A DNA stretch of 64,000 nucleotides from Yinghuangia soli (GTDB lineage: Bacteria; Actinomycetota; Actinomycetes; Streptomycetales; Streptomycetaceae), in assembly GCF_021502675.1 (NCBI RefSeq), contig NZ_JAKFHA010000021.1, positions 62,001 through 126,000 on the forward strand. Direction: 5' to 3'. The notes under the pieces were generated by a model. It searched no databases and was not told the origin of the DNA. It saw nothing but the letters and a program-made list of their open reading frames with translations. The position numbers and the translations under genes were made by a program. Position 1 is the first letter of the stretch, and each line of letters opens with the position of its first letter. Shown in pieces: positions 25,557 to 34,661 of this stretch.

Positions 25557-26756
25557 TCAGGCGAGCGCAGACGGGTCGGCCAAGACCGCGGCAAGGACGG
25601 TCCCGGCCGCACCGCGTACCGCACTCTCCGCCGCCAATGCGGATGCACGAATGGCAGGCCTGCCGCCCCGCAGCTTGCCGCCGCCGTGGGCCACCGCGGC
25701 CTCGATCGCGGGAGTCAGCCACGGCGCAAGGTGGGCATGCAGCCCCCCAAGGACGATGGTGTCCGGATCCAGCAGATTGACCGCTCCCACGAGCGCCGTC
25801 GCAAGTCCTTGCCCCGCCGCCTCGATCGCCCCACGTGCCGCTCGGTCGCCGTCATCGAGGCGACGCAACAGCTCGGCCAGCCCCGGCTCGGATGCGCCCA
25901 CGTCATCGGCTAGGCCCGCGGCGAGCAGGACGGCGTCGATACCGGCCACCAGTTCGAGGCAGCCGGTGCCACCGCAACGGCACGTGGTTCCCCTTGGGTC
26001 GACGACGACGTGGCCGATTTCACCGGCAGAGCCGTGGGCTCCTCGGAAGAGTTCACCGTCGACCACGATGCCGGCGCCGATGCCGGTCTCGCCGGAGAGG
26101 TAGAGATAGCTGCCGGCGCCTTGCCCTGCGCCGTACCAGAGTTCTCCCAACGCCCCGAGGTTGGCCTCGTTGTCCACGATGACGCCGAAGACCTGCCCGT
26201 GCAGAGCGCCACTGATCAGCGCCGCGGCGGGCACCGACTCCCACCCCAGATTGGGTGCGTTGACGTTGCCCTCGGTGATCACCCCTGGCAGCGCGACGCC
26301 CGTCCCGACCACGTCCAGCCCGGTTTCGGCCGCTCTGGCGATCACCCATTGCGCCAACGTGCCCAGCGCTTCCAAAGTCTCGCGGGCATCACGGCCGCGG
26401 TTGTCGCACGCCACGGTCTGGCTCAGGCGCACCTCTCCGGTCGGATCCAGGACACACGCGGCCAGGTAGTGCCCGTTGATCTCCAGCCCCAGGCCGGCGA
26501 CGGGCCCCGCGGCCAAGGAGACCGGAGCCCCAGGACGACCCCGGCCCCCCTCGCGTACCGGGCCCGCGGTCGTGACCAGCCGCAGTTCCTCCAGAAGCGC
26601 CACCTGGCTGGCGACCGTGGTTTTCGTCAGCCCGGTGACCTCCGCGAGCCGGGCGCGCGTGACCGGCTGCCCACGGGCGACTTCGCGCAACACGAGGGCG
26701 AGGTTCCGCTCGCGCATGGTGTCGATACGGGTCGGGCGGCTGGGTGGCACGGTCAT
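25557..26756 (-). CDS. xylR: ROK-family transcriptional repressor, XylR type
   Basis: 399 aa, ATG at 26756 after GAAAGGA. An N-terminal winged helix (about 10-75, VTRARLAEVTGLTKTTVASQVALL) precedes a ROK sugar-kinase-like domain with GLGLEINGHYLAACVLD, VGTGVALPGVI, VDNEANLGALGE and the zinc-binding CRCGGTGCLE. Divergent from xylA, with a TTTAGTC/GACTTAA inverted repeat between them, the arrangement known for actinobacterial XylR. It should repress xylAB in the absence of xylose. The symbol rests on family and position. Confidence 0.85.
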   Translation of the reverse strand: MTVPPSRPTRIDTMRERNLALVLREVARGQPVTRARLAEVTGLTKTTVASQVALLEELRLVTTAGPVREGGRGRPGAPVSLAAGPVAGLGLEINGHYLAACVLDPTGEVRLSQTVACDNRGRDARETLEALGTLAQWVIARAAETGLDVVGTGVALPGVITEGNVNAPNLGWESVPAAALISGALHGQVFGVIVDNEANLGALGELWYGAGQGAGSYLYLSGETGIGAGIVVDGELFRGAHGSAGEIGHVVVDPRGTTCRCGGTGCLELVAGIDAVLLAAGLADDVGASEPGLAELLRRLDDGDRAARGAIEAAGQGLATALVGAVNLLDPDTIVLGGLHAHLAPWLTPAIEAAVAHGGGKLRGGRPAIRASALAAESAVRGAAGTVLAAVLADPSALA

Positions 26757-26845
26757 GACGCCGATCCTTTCAGGGGCCCCGAACCGGTCCTGCGGGACGT
26801 GGTGCCTTGACATCCGGGTCGCATGCCCGGTTAGCTGACGATCAC

Positions 26846-26868
26846 TTTAGTCCAGTCATTAGACTTAA
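26846..26868. promoter_or_regulatory. Probable XylR (ROK) operator between xylR and xylA
   Basis: TTTAGTC (26846-26852) and GACTTAA (26862-26868) form an inverted repeat with one internal mismatch and a 9-bp spacer, an AT-rich island directly before the xylA ribosome-binding site. It fits the TTTAGTC-type operators described for ROK regulators of xylose genes. Confidence 0.7.
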
Positions 26869-26884
26869 TCGACCGGGAGGCGCC

Positions 26885-28042
26885 GTGACTGACCTGACCC
26901 CCAACCCCGAGGACCGATTCACCTTCGGCTTGTGGACGGTCGGCTGGCAGGCGCGCGACCCCTTCGGCGACGCGACCCGAGCGCCCCTGGACCCCGTCGA
27001 GGCCGTGCACCGGCTGGCAGAGCTGGGGGCCTACGGCGTCACCTTCCACGACGACGACCTGATCCCCTTCGGCGCCGACGACGCCGACCGTGCGAAGCGC
27101 ATCACCGCCTTCCGCACTGCGCTCGACGCGACCGGCATGACCGTCCCCATGGCGACCACGAATCTGTTCACCCACCCGGTCTTCAAGGACGGCGCGTTCA
27201 CCGCCAACGATCGCTCCGTACGCCGGTTCGCACTGCGCAAGGTCATCCGCAACATCGATCTCGCCGCCGAACTCGGGGCCCGGACCTACGTGTTCTGGGG
27301 CGGCCGCGAGGGCGCGGAGACGGACGCAGCCAAGGACGGCCGGGTCGCTCTCGACCGCTTCAAGGAAGCGCTCGACGTGCTGTGCGGATACGTCCGCGAT
27401 CAGGGCTACGACATGCGCTTCGCACTCGAACCCAAGCCCAACGAACCGCGCGGCGACATCTTCCTGCCCACGATCGGCCACGCCCTCGCCTTCATCGAGC
27501 GTCTCGAGCACCCCGAGATGGTCGGCCTCAACCCCGAGGTCGGGCACGAGCAGATGGCCGGGCTCAACATGGTGCACGGCGTCGCCCAGGCGTTGTGGGC
27601 CGGGAAGCTCTTCCACATCGACCTCAACGGCCAGCACGGTCCCAAATACGACCAAGACCTGGTCTTCGGCCACGGCGACCTGAAGAGCGCGTTCTTCCTG
27701 GTCGATCTCCTCGAGCACGCCGGGTACGACGGCCCGCGGCACTTCGACTACAAGCCGCTGCGCACCGAATCCGCGGACGGGGTCTGGGCCTCGGCGGCCG
27801 CGAACATGCGCACCTACCTGCTCCTCCGCGAACGCGCCCGCGCCTTCCGCGCCGACACCGAGGTCCAGGCGGCCATGATCGCGGCCGGCCTGGACCAGCT
27901 CGCGGTGCCGACGCTCGCCCCCGGCGAGACGTGCGCCGACCTCACCAAGGACGACTTCGACCCGGAGACGGCCGCGGCTCCCGGGCTGGGCTACGAGCGG
28001 CTGGACCAGCTGGCCATCGAGCACATCCTCGGCGCACGCTGA
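26885..28042 (+). CDS. xylA: Xylose isomerase
   Basis: 385 aa from GTG 26885 with GGGAGG upstream. It starts in the family signature ([19 protein letters not shown]) and has the full actinobacterial class I length. Active-site blocks are [12 protein letters not shown] (His and Asp of ring opening), [23 protein letters not shown] (metal Glu and substrate Lys), [15 protein letters not shown] (Glu and His ligands) and [15 protein letters not shown] with the metal aspartates. It converts D-xylose to D-xylulose. xylB starts one base after its stop, so the two are one operon under the ROK repressor. Confidence 0.97.
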   Translation: MTDLTPNPEDRFTFGLWTVGWQARDPFGDATRAPLDPVEAVHRLAELGAYGVTFHDDDLIPFGADDADRAKRITAFRTALDATGMTVPMATTNLFTHPVFKDGAFTANDRSVRRFALRKVIRNIDLAAELGARTYVFWGGREGAETDAAKDGRVALDRFKEALDVLCGYVRDQGYDMRFALEPKPNEPRGDIFLPTIGHALAFIERLEHPEMVGLNPEVGHEQMAGLNMVHGVAQALWAGKLFHIDLNGQHGPKYDQDLVFGHGDLKSAFFLVDLLEHAGYDGPRHFDYKPLRTESADGVWASAAANMRTYLLLRERARAFRADTEVQAAMIAAGLDQLAVPTLAPGETCADLTKDDFDPETAAAPGLGYERLDQLAIEHILGAR

Positions 28043-28043
28043 C

Positions 28044-29486
28044 ATGGCCGCCGCACCCCATCTGGTCGCGGGCGTCGACTCCTCGACCCAGTCCTGCAAA
28101 GTCGTGGTGTGCGACGCGCGCACAGGCGCCGTTGTACGCCACGGGCGCGCGCCGCACCCGGACGGAACCGAGGTCGCTCCCGACGCCTGGTGGCAGGCCC
28201 TCCATCGCGCGATCGACGACGCTGGCGGACTCGCCGACGTGGCGGCGGTCGCCGTCGCCGGCCAGCAGCACGGCCTGGTCTGCCTCGACGAGGACGGCCG
28301 GGTCGTCCGCGACGCCCTCCTGTGGAACGACACCCGCTCCGCCCAAGCCGCCGACGACCTGGTCGCCGAGCTCGGCGGACCGCAGGCGTGGGCAGACGCG
28401 GTCGGCAGTGTCCCCGTCGCGTCCTTCACCGTCACCAAGCTGCGCTGGCTCGCAGAACATGAGCCCGAAACCGCAGCACGAGTCGCAGCCGTCTGCCTCC
28501 CCCACGACTACCTCACCTGGCGTCTACGCGGCACCTGCGACATCTCCGACCTGACCACCGACCGGGGCGACGCATCCGGCACCGGCTACTGGTCGCCCAC
28601 CGACGAGGCGTACCGCGAGGACATCCTGCGCCTTGCCTTCGGCCGTGCCCCCGCCCTCCCGAAGGTGCTGGGACCGCGCGAAGCAGCAGGCGTCACCCCA
28701 GAAGGCCTGAGCGTCGGACCGGGAACCGGCGACAACATGGCCGCCGCCCTAGGCCTGGGCATCACTGCCGGCGACGTCGTCGTTTCCCTGGGCACGTCCG
28801 GGACCGCATACGGCACGACCACCACCCCGCCTGCCGACGCCACTGGCTCCGTCGCCGGATTCGCCGACGCCACCGGTGAGTTCCTACCGCTGGCGTGCAC
28901 CCTCAACGCCGCGCGCGTCCTGGACGCCGCCGCCCACATGCTCGGCGTCACCCACGACCGCCTCGCCGAACTCGCCCTGTCCGCACCCGCGGGCGCGGAC
29001 GGCCTCGTCCTCGTCCCCTATCTCGACGGCGAACGCACACCCAACCTTCCCCACGCCACCGGAGCCGTACACGGCCTCACCGGCCGCAATGCCACCCCCG
29101 CCCATTTCGCCCGCGCCGCCGTCGAAGGCATGCTCTGCGGCCTCGCCGACGCCCTTACCGCACTCACCGCGACCGGCCTGACCGCCGAACGCGTACTCCT
29201 CACCGGCGGCGCGGCCCGCTCCCCCGCCGTCACCGCGATCGCCCCCAGCTTGTTCGAGCTTCCGGTCGTACGACCTGAACCAGCCGAATACGTCGCGGTC
29301 GGCGCTGCCCGCCAGGCCGCCTGGATTCTGCAGTCACCCGGCAGCCCCCCACCCACTTGGCGAACCAGCCGCAGCGGACTCCCCGGTCAATTCCCCGAAA
29401 CGTCGGTCCGTGCCCGGTACGCGTCAGCGCGCACCCTCCACCTGGCAAGGCCCGGGCTCGGCAACGCTGCCTTGGTGAAGAACTAG
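28044..29486 (+). CDS. xylB: Xylulokinase
   Basis: 480 aa, FGGY family. N-terminal ATPase-like lobe [14 protein letters not shown], substrate segment [22 protein letters not shown], and the [12 protein letters not shown] block. The C-terminal lobe has [30 protein letters not shown] and the FGGY-like [11 protein letters not shown]. It phosphorylates D-xylulose to D-xylulose 5-phosphate. It follows xylA by a single base. The last about 50 residues ([12 protein letters not shown] onwards) are a little longer than in common homologues. Confidence 0.95.
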   Translation: MAAAPHLVAGVDSSTQSCKVVVCDARTGAVVRHGRAPHPDGTEVAPDAWWQALHRAIDDAGGLADVAAVAVAGQQHGLVCLDEDGRVVRDALLWNDTRSAQAADDLVAELGGPQAWADAVGSVPVASFTVTKLRWLAEHEPETAARVAAVCLPHDYLTWRLRGTCDISDLTTDRGDASGTGYWSPTDEAYREDILRLAFGRAPALPKVLGPREAAGVTPEGLSVGPGTGDNMAAALGLGITAGDVVVSLGTSGTAYGTTTTPPADATGSVAGFADATGEFLPLACTLNAARVLDAAAHMLGVTHDRLAELALSAPAGADGLVLVPYLDGERTPNLPHATGAVHGLTGRNATPAHFARAAVEGMLCGLADALTALTATGLTAERVLLTGGAARSPAVTAIAPSLFELPVVRPEPAEYVAVGAARQAAWILQSPGSPPPTWRTSRSGLPGQFPETSVRARYASARTLHLARPGLGNAALVKN

Positions 29487-29946
29487 CCGGGCCTCGCTCC
29501 GGTTCGCCCACCATGGGTCATAAGCGGGCCTGGCTGGCGGCTATCAGCCGGGCCCGCCGCCGTCGCCAGGTAGTCCATGCTCTTGCCGATCACGGCCATC
29601 GCGTCGAGCAGGTGCAGCAGTTACTGCACCTTGGCCAAGGCCGAGTCCGGGCGATTCGTTGTGTGGGTCGGGACCGTCCTCATCCGCGGGTTCTCTGTGG
29701 GCTCGGATATCGCATCACCACCCTTTTGGCCGGGGTGCCGGGCCAGTCGCCCCACGCGGAAATCGACCGGGACACGCCCGCCGGAGGGCGGTCTCGCACC
29801 TTCACCCAAGACGCTCCGAGCCAACGCGCCTGGTGAGACCCAGCACAACCAGCCCCGTGTGCCGAGTGAGCAGCCATCGATCACAGGTAGTCCAGGAGTA
29901 AGCCAGGTGGCTTGCGACTATCCGAGCGGGTCAGAAGACTTCGCCC
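29487..29946. other. 460-bp gap with no supported gene
   Basis: The region after xylB has short open frames in all phases but none with convincing composition or a recognisable domain. One small hairpin (AGGTGCAG at 29610-29617 with CTGCACCT at 29624-29631) is visible. It may be remnant DNA at the edge of the catabolic island. Confidence 0.4.
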
Positions 29947-30858
29947 GTGAGCGACGATCAGCGCAGAAGGCCATTCGACGAGTCGACGGCACGTTCCGCC
30001 CTCAGCACTGCGGCCGAAAAATGCGGCGTCCCATACAGACCGGCCGTGCTGATCAGTCCTGTCGCCGACAACGCCCTGTTCCGCTTGCCCGACAACGTCG
30101 TCGGTCGGGTGTCGTCCACAGACCGCACCTTGGCACGGGCTGCCCGCGACGTGCAGATCGGACGATGGCTCAACAACAAGGGCTTTCCCGCTGTGGCGCC
30201 CGTGGAAGGCGTCGTGCAGCCCGTGGTGAGCCAGGGGCGCGTGGTCACGTTCTGGCACGAAGTCCCGGACGCCGTCATGGCGTCCACGCGCGAACTCGGA
30301 TCACTGCTCCACCACTTGCACAGCATGGCGGTGCCACCCGACGTGGACATCGAGCCGTTGCAGCCTTTCGTCAGGATCGACGCTCATCTCGAGGCTGCGG
30401 CCCCTCACCTCGCCGACCACGACGTCGCCTTTCTTGCCCAGCACCTGGCCGAGCTGCACATCGCATACGACGCACTCGATTTCGACCATCCGGTCGGGCT
30501 CATCCACGGCGACGCGAACCGGAAGAACGCCGTGCGGGGCTCGGACGGGCGGGCGGTGCTGCTGGACTTGGAGCGGTTCAGCGTCGGGCCGCGCCAGTGG
30601 GACCTCACAGTGTCCGAGGTGTACCGGCGGCTCGGCTGGTACACCGAGGCCGAGTACGACGACTTCGTGGACGCGTACGGGTGGGATGTCCGTGGGTGGG
30701 ATGGCCTGCCGATCCTGGTGGCCATCCGAGAGTTCCGGATGACCGCGTGGCTGGCGTCCCGCGTCGGCCGGGAACCCGCGCTGCGGTCCGAGGCGGAGAA
30801 GCGGATCGCTTCGTTACGTGCCCCCGATGCGCGACGAACTTGGACACCGGGCGATTGA
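29947..30858 (+). CDS. APH-fold phosphotransferase (aminoglycoside/choline kinase-like)
   Basis: 303 aa from GTG 29947. A protein-kinase-like small-molecule phosphotransferase: LFRLPDNVVGRVS in the nucleotide lobe, LGSLLHHLHSM, the catalytic loop LIHGDANRKN (Asp as base, Asn metal ligand) and the metal Asp in VLLDLERFSVGPRQWDL. There is no signal peptide. Neighbours do not define its substrate, which could be an aminoglycoside, a sugar or a lipid head group. It contains a TTA codon (30814). Its 3' end is only 7 bp from the converging TPR regulator, and it may belong functionally to that regulatory group. Confidence 0.8.
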   Translation: MSDDQRRRPFDESTARSALSTAAEKCGVPYRPAVLISPVADNALFRLPDNVVGRVSSTDRTLARAARDVQIGRWLNNKGFPAVAPVEGVVQPVVSQGRVVTFWHEVPDAVMASTRELGSLLHHLHSMAVPPDVDIEPLQPFVRIDAHLEAAAPHLADHDVAFLAQHLAELHIAYDALDFDHPVGLIHGDANRKNAVRGSDGRAVLLDLERFSVGPRQWDLTVSEVYRRLGWYTEAEYDDFVDAYGWDVRGWDGLPILVAIREFRMTAWLASRVGREPALRSEAEKRIASLRAPDARRTWTPGD

Positions 30859-30865
30859 CCAGCAC

Positions 30866-32233
30866 TCACGCAGCGTCAAAAGCCTCCCGCGCCCGCTCGC
30901 GGAACTCGGAGACCGCAGTGAGGCACGCATACGGCTGCAGTTCGCGGTTGAACGCCGTCAGATAGGACCGCACACGCGCCGACTCGATCCGGCCGGCCAT
31001 CGCCAGGCCCTCGGCAGCGGTGGCACAGGCCTGTTCGACGTCCTTGCCGTGGAGTTGGGCGGTGGCGAGCGAGACGCGGCAGAACACGCGGCTGCGCGGG
31101 TAGGCGTCCGAGAGTCCGCCGAGCGAGAGGCCTGCGTGGTACTCGGCGTCGGCCCTGGCGCGGAGCCCGGTGAAGCAGTGACCGAGTTCGTCGTGGAGTT
31201 CGGCGGCGTCGAAGTAGGCGATCCAGTCCGGGTTCTCTCCGACCACGCCGCGGTCGAAGGAGGTCTCGGCTTCGCGCATCACGCGGATGCACCCGCGCTT
31301 GTCGCCGATGCTGGCCAACGCGCGGGCCTCCATGGCGCAGTACATGGCGTGGACGGTTGGCGTCGCGTGCCCAGCGGCACCGAGCTTGGCGGCGCGAGCG
31401 AAATCGAGAGCCTGCTGGTACTCGCCGAGGAAGTTGGCCTGGTGGCTCATCAGGGCCAGAGCCTTGCCCCCGAGTGCGCGGTCACCCGAGGCGTGGGCGA
31501 AGTTGAGGGCTTGGACGAAGTACCGACGCGCGAGGCCGTGCAGGCCGATGTCGTAGGCCATCGCGCCGGTCTTGTAGGTGAACTGGGCAGCGACCGCGAA
31601 CAGTCGTCGCCCGACGCCATCGGTGTAGGCACCGTGCAGCAGAGGCACGACGTGATCGGCGAGGTACTGCACCGCGGCGGTCCGGGCGTGCCCACCGCCG
31701 TACTGGTGGTCGAGGTCCTCGAACATGCGGGTAGTGGCGCGGACGGCGTCTACGTCCCGGTCGCCGACTTTGACGGTGCGGCCCGGCCTGTAAGCGGGTT
31801 CGGCCGGCGGCGCCAAGAGCCAGCGTGTCATAGGTGTTGCGAGCATCGCGGCGGAGACCACGCCGTGGCGCAGGAAGTCGGTTCGCTTCAAGTCTTCGTT
31901 CCACAGGGTGCGGGCCGTGCGTAGTACGGCGGTTCGGTCCTCCGCGAAGTCAAGCGCGAGGTTGATCGGCGGGCCACCGCGTCCGGACATGCCAACCTCC
32001 GCAAGCGTGAGCGGCCGACCGAGGCGCCGCCCCAAAGCGGCGGCGAGCAGTTCGGGCTTCTCTCCGCGGGGCCGCATGCCCGACAGCCAGCGACCCACGT
32101 CCACGTGGTCGCACCGCACGTCGGTCAGTCCGCGTGCGGCGGCCATTGCCCGCACGTCGCGGGCGAGGGCAGAGCGTGAGTACTGGGCCTCGTCCATCAA
32201 CGCGGCCAAGTCGTCGTTCGGGGTGCCGGCCAT
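30866..32233 (-). CDS. TPR-containing transcriptional regulator (XRE-like N-terminus, Streptomyces type)
   Basis: 455 aa. ATG 32233 (MAGTPNDDLAALM) is preferred to the longer frame from 32377, which runs into the GTGCAC repeats. Residues about 1-85 resemble an HTH (SALARDVRAMAAARG, VDVGRWLSGMRPRG), typical of actinobacterial regulators that lack a canonical signature. From about residue 180 come alpha-helical TPR-like repeats (HARTAAVQYLADHVVPLLHG; YDIGLHGLARRYFVQALNFA; LGEYQQALDFARAAK; MYCAMEARALASIGD). Such proteins are thought to respond to peptides or other ligands through the TPR array. It is divergent from a small primase-like gene, and the repeats between are its likely operators. Confidence 0.75.
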   Translation of the reverse strand: MAGTPNDDLAALMDEAQYSRSALARDVRAMAAARGLTDVRCDHVDVGRWLSGMRPRGEKPELLAAALGRRLGRPLTLAEVGMSGRGGPPINLALDFAEDRTAVLRTARTLWNEDLKRTDFLRHGVVSAAMLATPMTRWLLAPPAEPAYRPGRTVKVGDRDVDAVRATTRMFEDLDHQYGGGHARTAAVQYLADHVVPLLHGAYTDGVGRRLFAVAAQFTYKTGAMAYDIGLHGLARRYFVQALNFAHASGDRALGGKALALMSHQANFLGEYQQALDFARAAKLGAAGHATPTVHAMYCAMEARALASIGDKRGCIRVMREAETSFDRGVVGENPDWIAYFDAAELHDELGHCFTGLRARADAEYHAGLSLGGLSDAYPRSRVFCRVSLATAQLHGKDVEQACATAAEGLAMAGRIESARVRSYLTAFNRELQPYACLTAVSEFRERAREAFDAA

Positions 32234-32330
32234 GTGCTGCTCCGGTCCGTGCCATTCGGTGGGGATGCACTCACCGTAGCTACGCCGACGCAATTCAGTT
32301 AGGGCATTCGAGTCATCCGATCGGGCTGGT

Positions 32331-32377
32331 GTGCACGGGAAGTGCACGGGGCGATGCCAAGTGCACGGGTTGTGCAC
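32331..32377. repeat. Four GTGCAC motifs in two 11-bp-spaced pairs
   Basis: The palindrome GTGCAC occurs at 32331, 32342, 32361 and 32372. Within each pair the spacing is 11 bp and the pairs repeat at 30 bp, so all four lie close to the same face of the helix. They sit between the TPR regulator and the divergent gene starting at 32416, and look like a cooperative operator. Confidence 0.65.
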
Positions 32378-32415
32378 GCTGCCACGACCGCCTTACAAGC
32401 GGTTGCGTGGTGCCT

Positions 32416-33027
32416 ATGACCTCACCGACACCGCGAACACGGAACTCGCTTCCTGTGGCGACCACTTGGACGCCCCAGCGCACCGCGGACCTGTACGCCT
32501 CGTTCGGGTGGCGTCTGGCTCGTGGGACCTACCGCACATACGACGGTTGCTCGTGTCGGAACCCGCAGTGCGCTGCCCCAGGCCTGCACGCAGCGGATGC
32601 GGACTGGACTCAGACGGCGAGCAGTGATCCGCAGTTCGTAAGAGCGTGGCTGCGACGGCACCGCCGGGCATGCATGGGAACGCCAGCCGGCGAGTGCTTC
32701 GACGTCCTCGAGCTGCCGAGGGCCACTGGTCTCCAGCTCATGAGGCGCTGGGAGTTCGCGGAGTTCCTCACCGGGCCGGTGCTCGCGTTGACTGGGCATC
32801 TGTTGGTCTTCACCGCGCTGCGTTCTTCGGGTACGGATGAAACGGGCATCGGCCGGTGGCTCCCGCAGACCGAGTTCCTCGTACTGCCGCCGGCCGGGCG
32901 CGCTTCTGCACCCGTGCGGTGGGTGGTGCCGCCGACCTCCGCCAACACGGTGCGCCTGCCGGACCCGGCGAACGTACTGGGGCTGATCGTCCGGTCGCCC
33001 CGACGCCGGCGAACGGCAAGCCCATGA
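32416..33027 (+). CDS. Small primase-polymerase-like (Prim-Pol N-terminal domain) protein
   Basis: 203 aa from ATG 32416 (in-frame GTGs at 32407 and 32410 are alternatives). The opening LYASFGWRL followed by GCSCRNPQCAAPGLH resembles the N-terminal domain of bifunctional DNA primase/polymerases, including its zinc-binding cysteines. Length equals that of the short stand-alone actinobacterial forms with no helicase part. The usual catalytic Asp pair is not convincing here (CFDVLELP), so enzyme activity is doubtful. Such proteins are common beside XRE/TPR regulators and ATP-binding proteins in Streptomyces, as here. It is ATGA-coupled to the next gene. Confidence 0.55.
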   Translation: MTSPTPRTRNSLPVATTWTPQRTADLYASFGWRLARGTYRTYDGCSCRNPQCAAPGLHAADADWTQTASSDPQFVRAWLRRHRRACMGTPAGECFDVLELPRATGLQLMRRWEFAEFLTGPVLALTGHLLVFTALRSSGTDETGIGRWLPQTEFLVLPPAGRASAPVRWVVPPTSANTVRLPDPANVLGLIVRSPRRRRTASP

Positions 33028-33477
33028 GTCCCCGGCAGCCGGTTGCCTTCGAGGCACGTGTGCCCTCCGTGCCGGAGTCGGTGGCGGTTGCACGCCGCAT
33101 GGTCACCGACCAGCTCAACGTCTGGGGCCTCGGCGGCAACGCCACACTCACAGATGTCGTGGTGCTCGGGGTGAGCGAACTGGTCACCAATGTCGTGCAG
33201 CACGCCGCCTCGTGTTCGCCCTTCGCAGACCTGACTCTGTACCTCGACGACCACCTTCTCGAACTGCGCGTCCATGACCGGCACCCTCAGCTGCCAAAGC
33301 TGCTTGCGCAGCCGCATCCTGAGAGCTTGGGAGGGCGCGGACTGGCGATTCTTGCTGCGCTCTGCACCGAAGCCGGTGGGGACATCCGCGTCATCCAGGA
33401 CCACCACGGAGTAGGTAAGGCGGTCACCCTGCGCTTGCCGTTGGACGGATACGGCGAGGTCGGTCCGAGTCCGGTCC
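33024..33477 (+). CDS. ATP-binding (HATPase, anti-sigma-like) protein, 3' end uncertain
   Basis: Starts at ATG 33024 within the stop of the upstream gene (ATGA). A GHKL ATPase of the RsbW/SpoIIAB-like actinobacterial type is clear over about 150 residues: the N-box VLGVSELVTNVVQHA, LELRVHDRHP at G1 and GGRGLAILAALC at G2, ending around PLDGYGEVGPS. In this frame no stop occurs until 34376, and everything past about 33478 overlaps a better-composed frame and reads as Arg/Gly-rich shadow. Either the protein has a long unstructured tail or there is a frameshift. I give the domain extent, not a true stop. Likely a regulatory kinase or sensor partner of the TPR regulator. Confidence 0.6.
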
Positions 33478-34089
33478 GTGCTGCCGAGGCACAACCAACA
33501 GACAGAGCTCGATGCGCCGCAGCTGTCGGTGTCGGAGGCCTTGATGAGCCGCTTGTTCCTACCGGGCGGAAACGTCCACGTCGTCGAGCCCCAGCTTCCG
33601 GAGGACGAGCCGTTCAAGGTCAGGCACGACACGGCAAGCCGCGAGACCATCTTGCTGGTGCGCCACAAGACCCCTGGCTCGACCCGCACCAACGTCGTGC
33701 CCACGACGTACCGCAACGCCAAGGAACTGTTCCAGGCTGCCGCGGATTTCGAGCGGTCGAGCGTCCAGCTGGGTCGGATCGCCACCATTTTCCAGAATCT
33801 GCTGGTCACCGAGTACGGCGTTCCCGAGAGCGAACTCGAGAAGAGCCTAGACGCGGTGCTGGCCGACCTGTACGCCGACGAGTCTGCGCACGCACCTTCC
33901 CAGAACGAGCAGGAGCAGGCCGCACCGCCGGCCGCCCCGCCCTTGCCTGGCACGGAGTCACGCATCGCGTTGCTCATCGAGAGCAGCACCCGCTTGGCCG
34001 ACGAACTCGACCTACGGGACCGCGAGGCCCTCGCGTCGCAAGTCGCCGAGGCGCTTGGTTGCGCACCCACTCGCGAGCGATCCGGCTGA
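33478..34089 (+). CDS. Hypothetical protein upstream of the lanthipeptide cluster
   Basis: 203 aa from GTG 33478, though ATG 33544 (MSRLFLPGG) is an equally good start. I do not recognise a family. It has a beta-rich N-terminal half (ETILLVRHKTPGSTRTNVVPTTYRNAKE), a helical middle (LFQAAADFERSSVQLGRIATIFQNLL, SELEKSLDAVLADLY) and an acidic/proline-rich linker near residue 145, then a helix (IALLIESSTRLADELDLRDREA). It is soluble, with no signal. It overlaps the open tail of the ATP-binding frame and is followed by a terminator-like hairpin, so it is probably the last gene of the regulatory unit rather than part of the lanthipeptide operon. Confidence 0.55.
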   Translation: MLPRHNQQTELDAPQLSVSEALMSRLFLPGGNVHVVEPQLPEDEPFKVRHDTASRETILLVRHKTPGSTRTNVVPTTYRNAKELFQAAADFERSSVQLGRIATIFQNLLVTEYGVPESELEKSLDAVLADLYADESAHAPSQNEQEQAAPPAAPPLPGTESRIALLIESSTRLADELDLRDREALASQVAEALGCAPTRERSG

Positions 34090-34093
34090 TACC

Positions 34094-34125
34094 GGCGGAC
34101 TCTGCAGGCGGGCAACGAGTCCGCC
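34094..34125 (+). terminator. Hairpin terminator before the lanthipeptide precursor gene
   Basis: GGCGGACTC (34094-34102) and GAGTCCGCC (34117-34125), a perfect 9-bp stem starting 5 bp after the stop codon at 34089. It separates the regulatory genes from the lanthipeptide operon. The remaining gap to 34403 should hold the operon promoter, but I see no clear consensus there. Confidence 0.6.
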
Positions 34126-34403
34126 CTTGCTCGGGACGCGTGCCCTCGTCCGGCGTTGCCGCCGGTTCGGGGCTGGTTCGAGGCCGTGGACAGCGCTTCG
34201 ACTCACCCGCCCGCAAGGCGGAAGCAGGCAACAGGGTGACTTCGGGGACAAGTGCCGTGCGCCTGATGGACAGTTCCGGCGCTGCACCCAGAACTCCCGG
34301 AAGCTGGCCTTCTCACCCGGGTTCCGGGGCCGCCGACGGCGGCGCTCTCTGGCTCCGAAAGGCCGGAGATTCCTGATCAGCCCACTGCGAAAGGACCTCC
34401 TTC

Positions 34404-34556
34404 ATGCTCGACGACGAGATCACGCCCGAGGTCGACGAGTTCGACCTCGACATCCGCGTCATCGAATCCGGTGACGACGGTGCCGACCTGATCACCATCA
34501 CGGACGACAACTGCGGCAGCACGTGCGCGAGCCCGTGTGCCACCAACGTCGCCTGA
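34404..34556 (+). CDS. lanA: FxLD-family lanthipeptide precursor
   Basis: 50 aa from ATG 34404 with AAGGA upstream. The leader is acidic and contains FDLD at residues 13-16, the FxLD motif that names this precursor family. The C-terminal core (about 31-50) is rich in Ser/Thr and Cys: Thr31, Thr33, Ser39, Thr40, Ser43 and Thr47 can be dehydrated, and Cys37, Cys41 and Cys45, spaced every four residues, can form thioether rings. Asp34-Asp35-Asn36 lies in the likely first ring and is a candidate site for the isoaspartate-type modification. The downstream LanB, LanC and methyltransferase-like genes fit. Ring topology and leader cleavage site are not predictable here. Confidence 0.85.
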   Translation: MLDDEITPEVDEFDLDIRVIESGDDGADLITITDDNCGSTCASPCATNVA

Positions 34557-34583
34557 CCGATCCGCAGTAGCGGCTGGTGCCGT

Positions 34584-34614
34584 GCCCGTACACCGGAATG
34601 AACCGCGTACGGGC
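34584..34614 (+). promoter_or_regulatory. Inverted repeat between precursor and LanB genes (possible attenuator)
   Basis: GCCCGTAC (34584-34591) and GTACGGGC (34607-34614), 8 bp with a 15-nt loop, in the 105-bp gap between the precursor stop and the lanB start. A partial terminator or processing hairpin here would raise precursor over enzyme levels, as in other lanthipeptide operons. Function is inferred. Confidence 0.45.
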
Positions 34615-34661
34615 CGGTACCGGTCGCCTGCGGAGCATCGCCATCCTGAGGAGGGAGCCAC

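Noticed and set aside
29487-29946. Remnant transposase or integrase after xylB
   Set aside because: Short frames here contain no recognisable transposase or recombinase motif, so only an empty gap is recorded.
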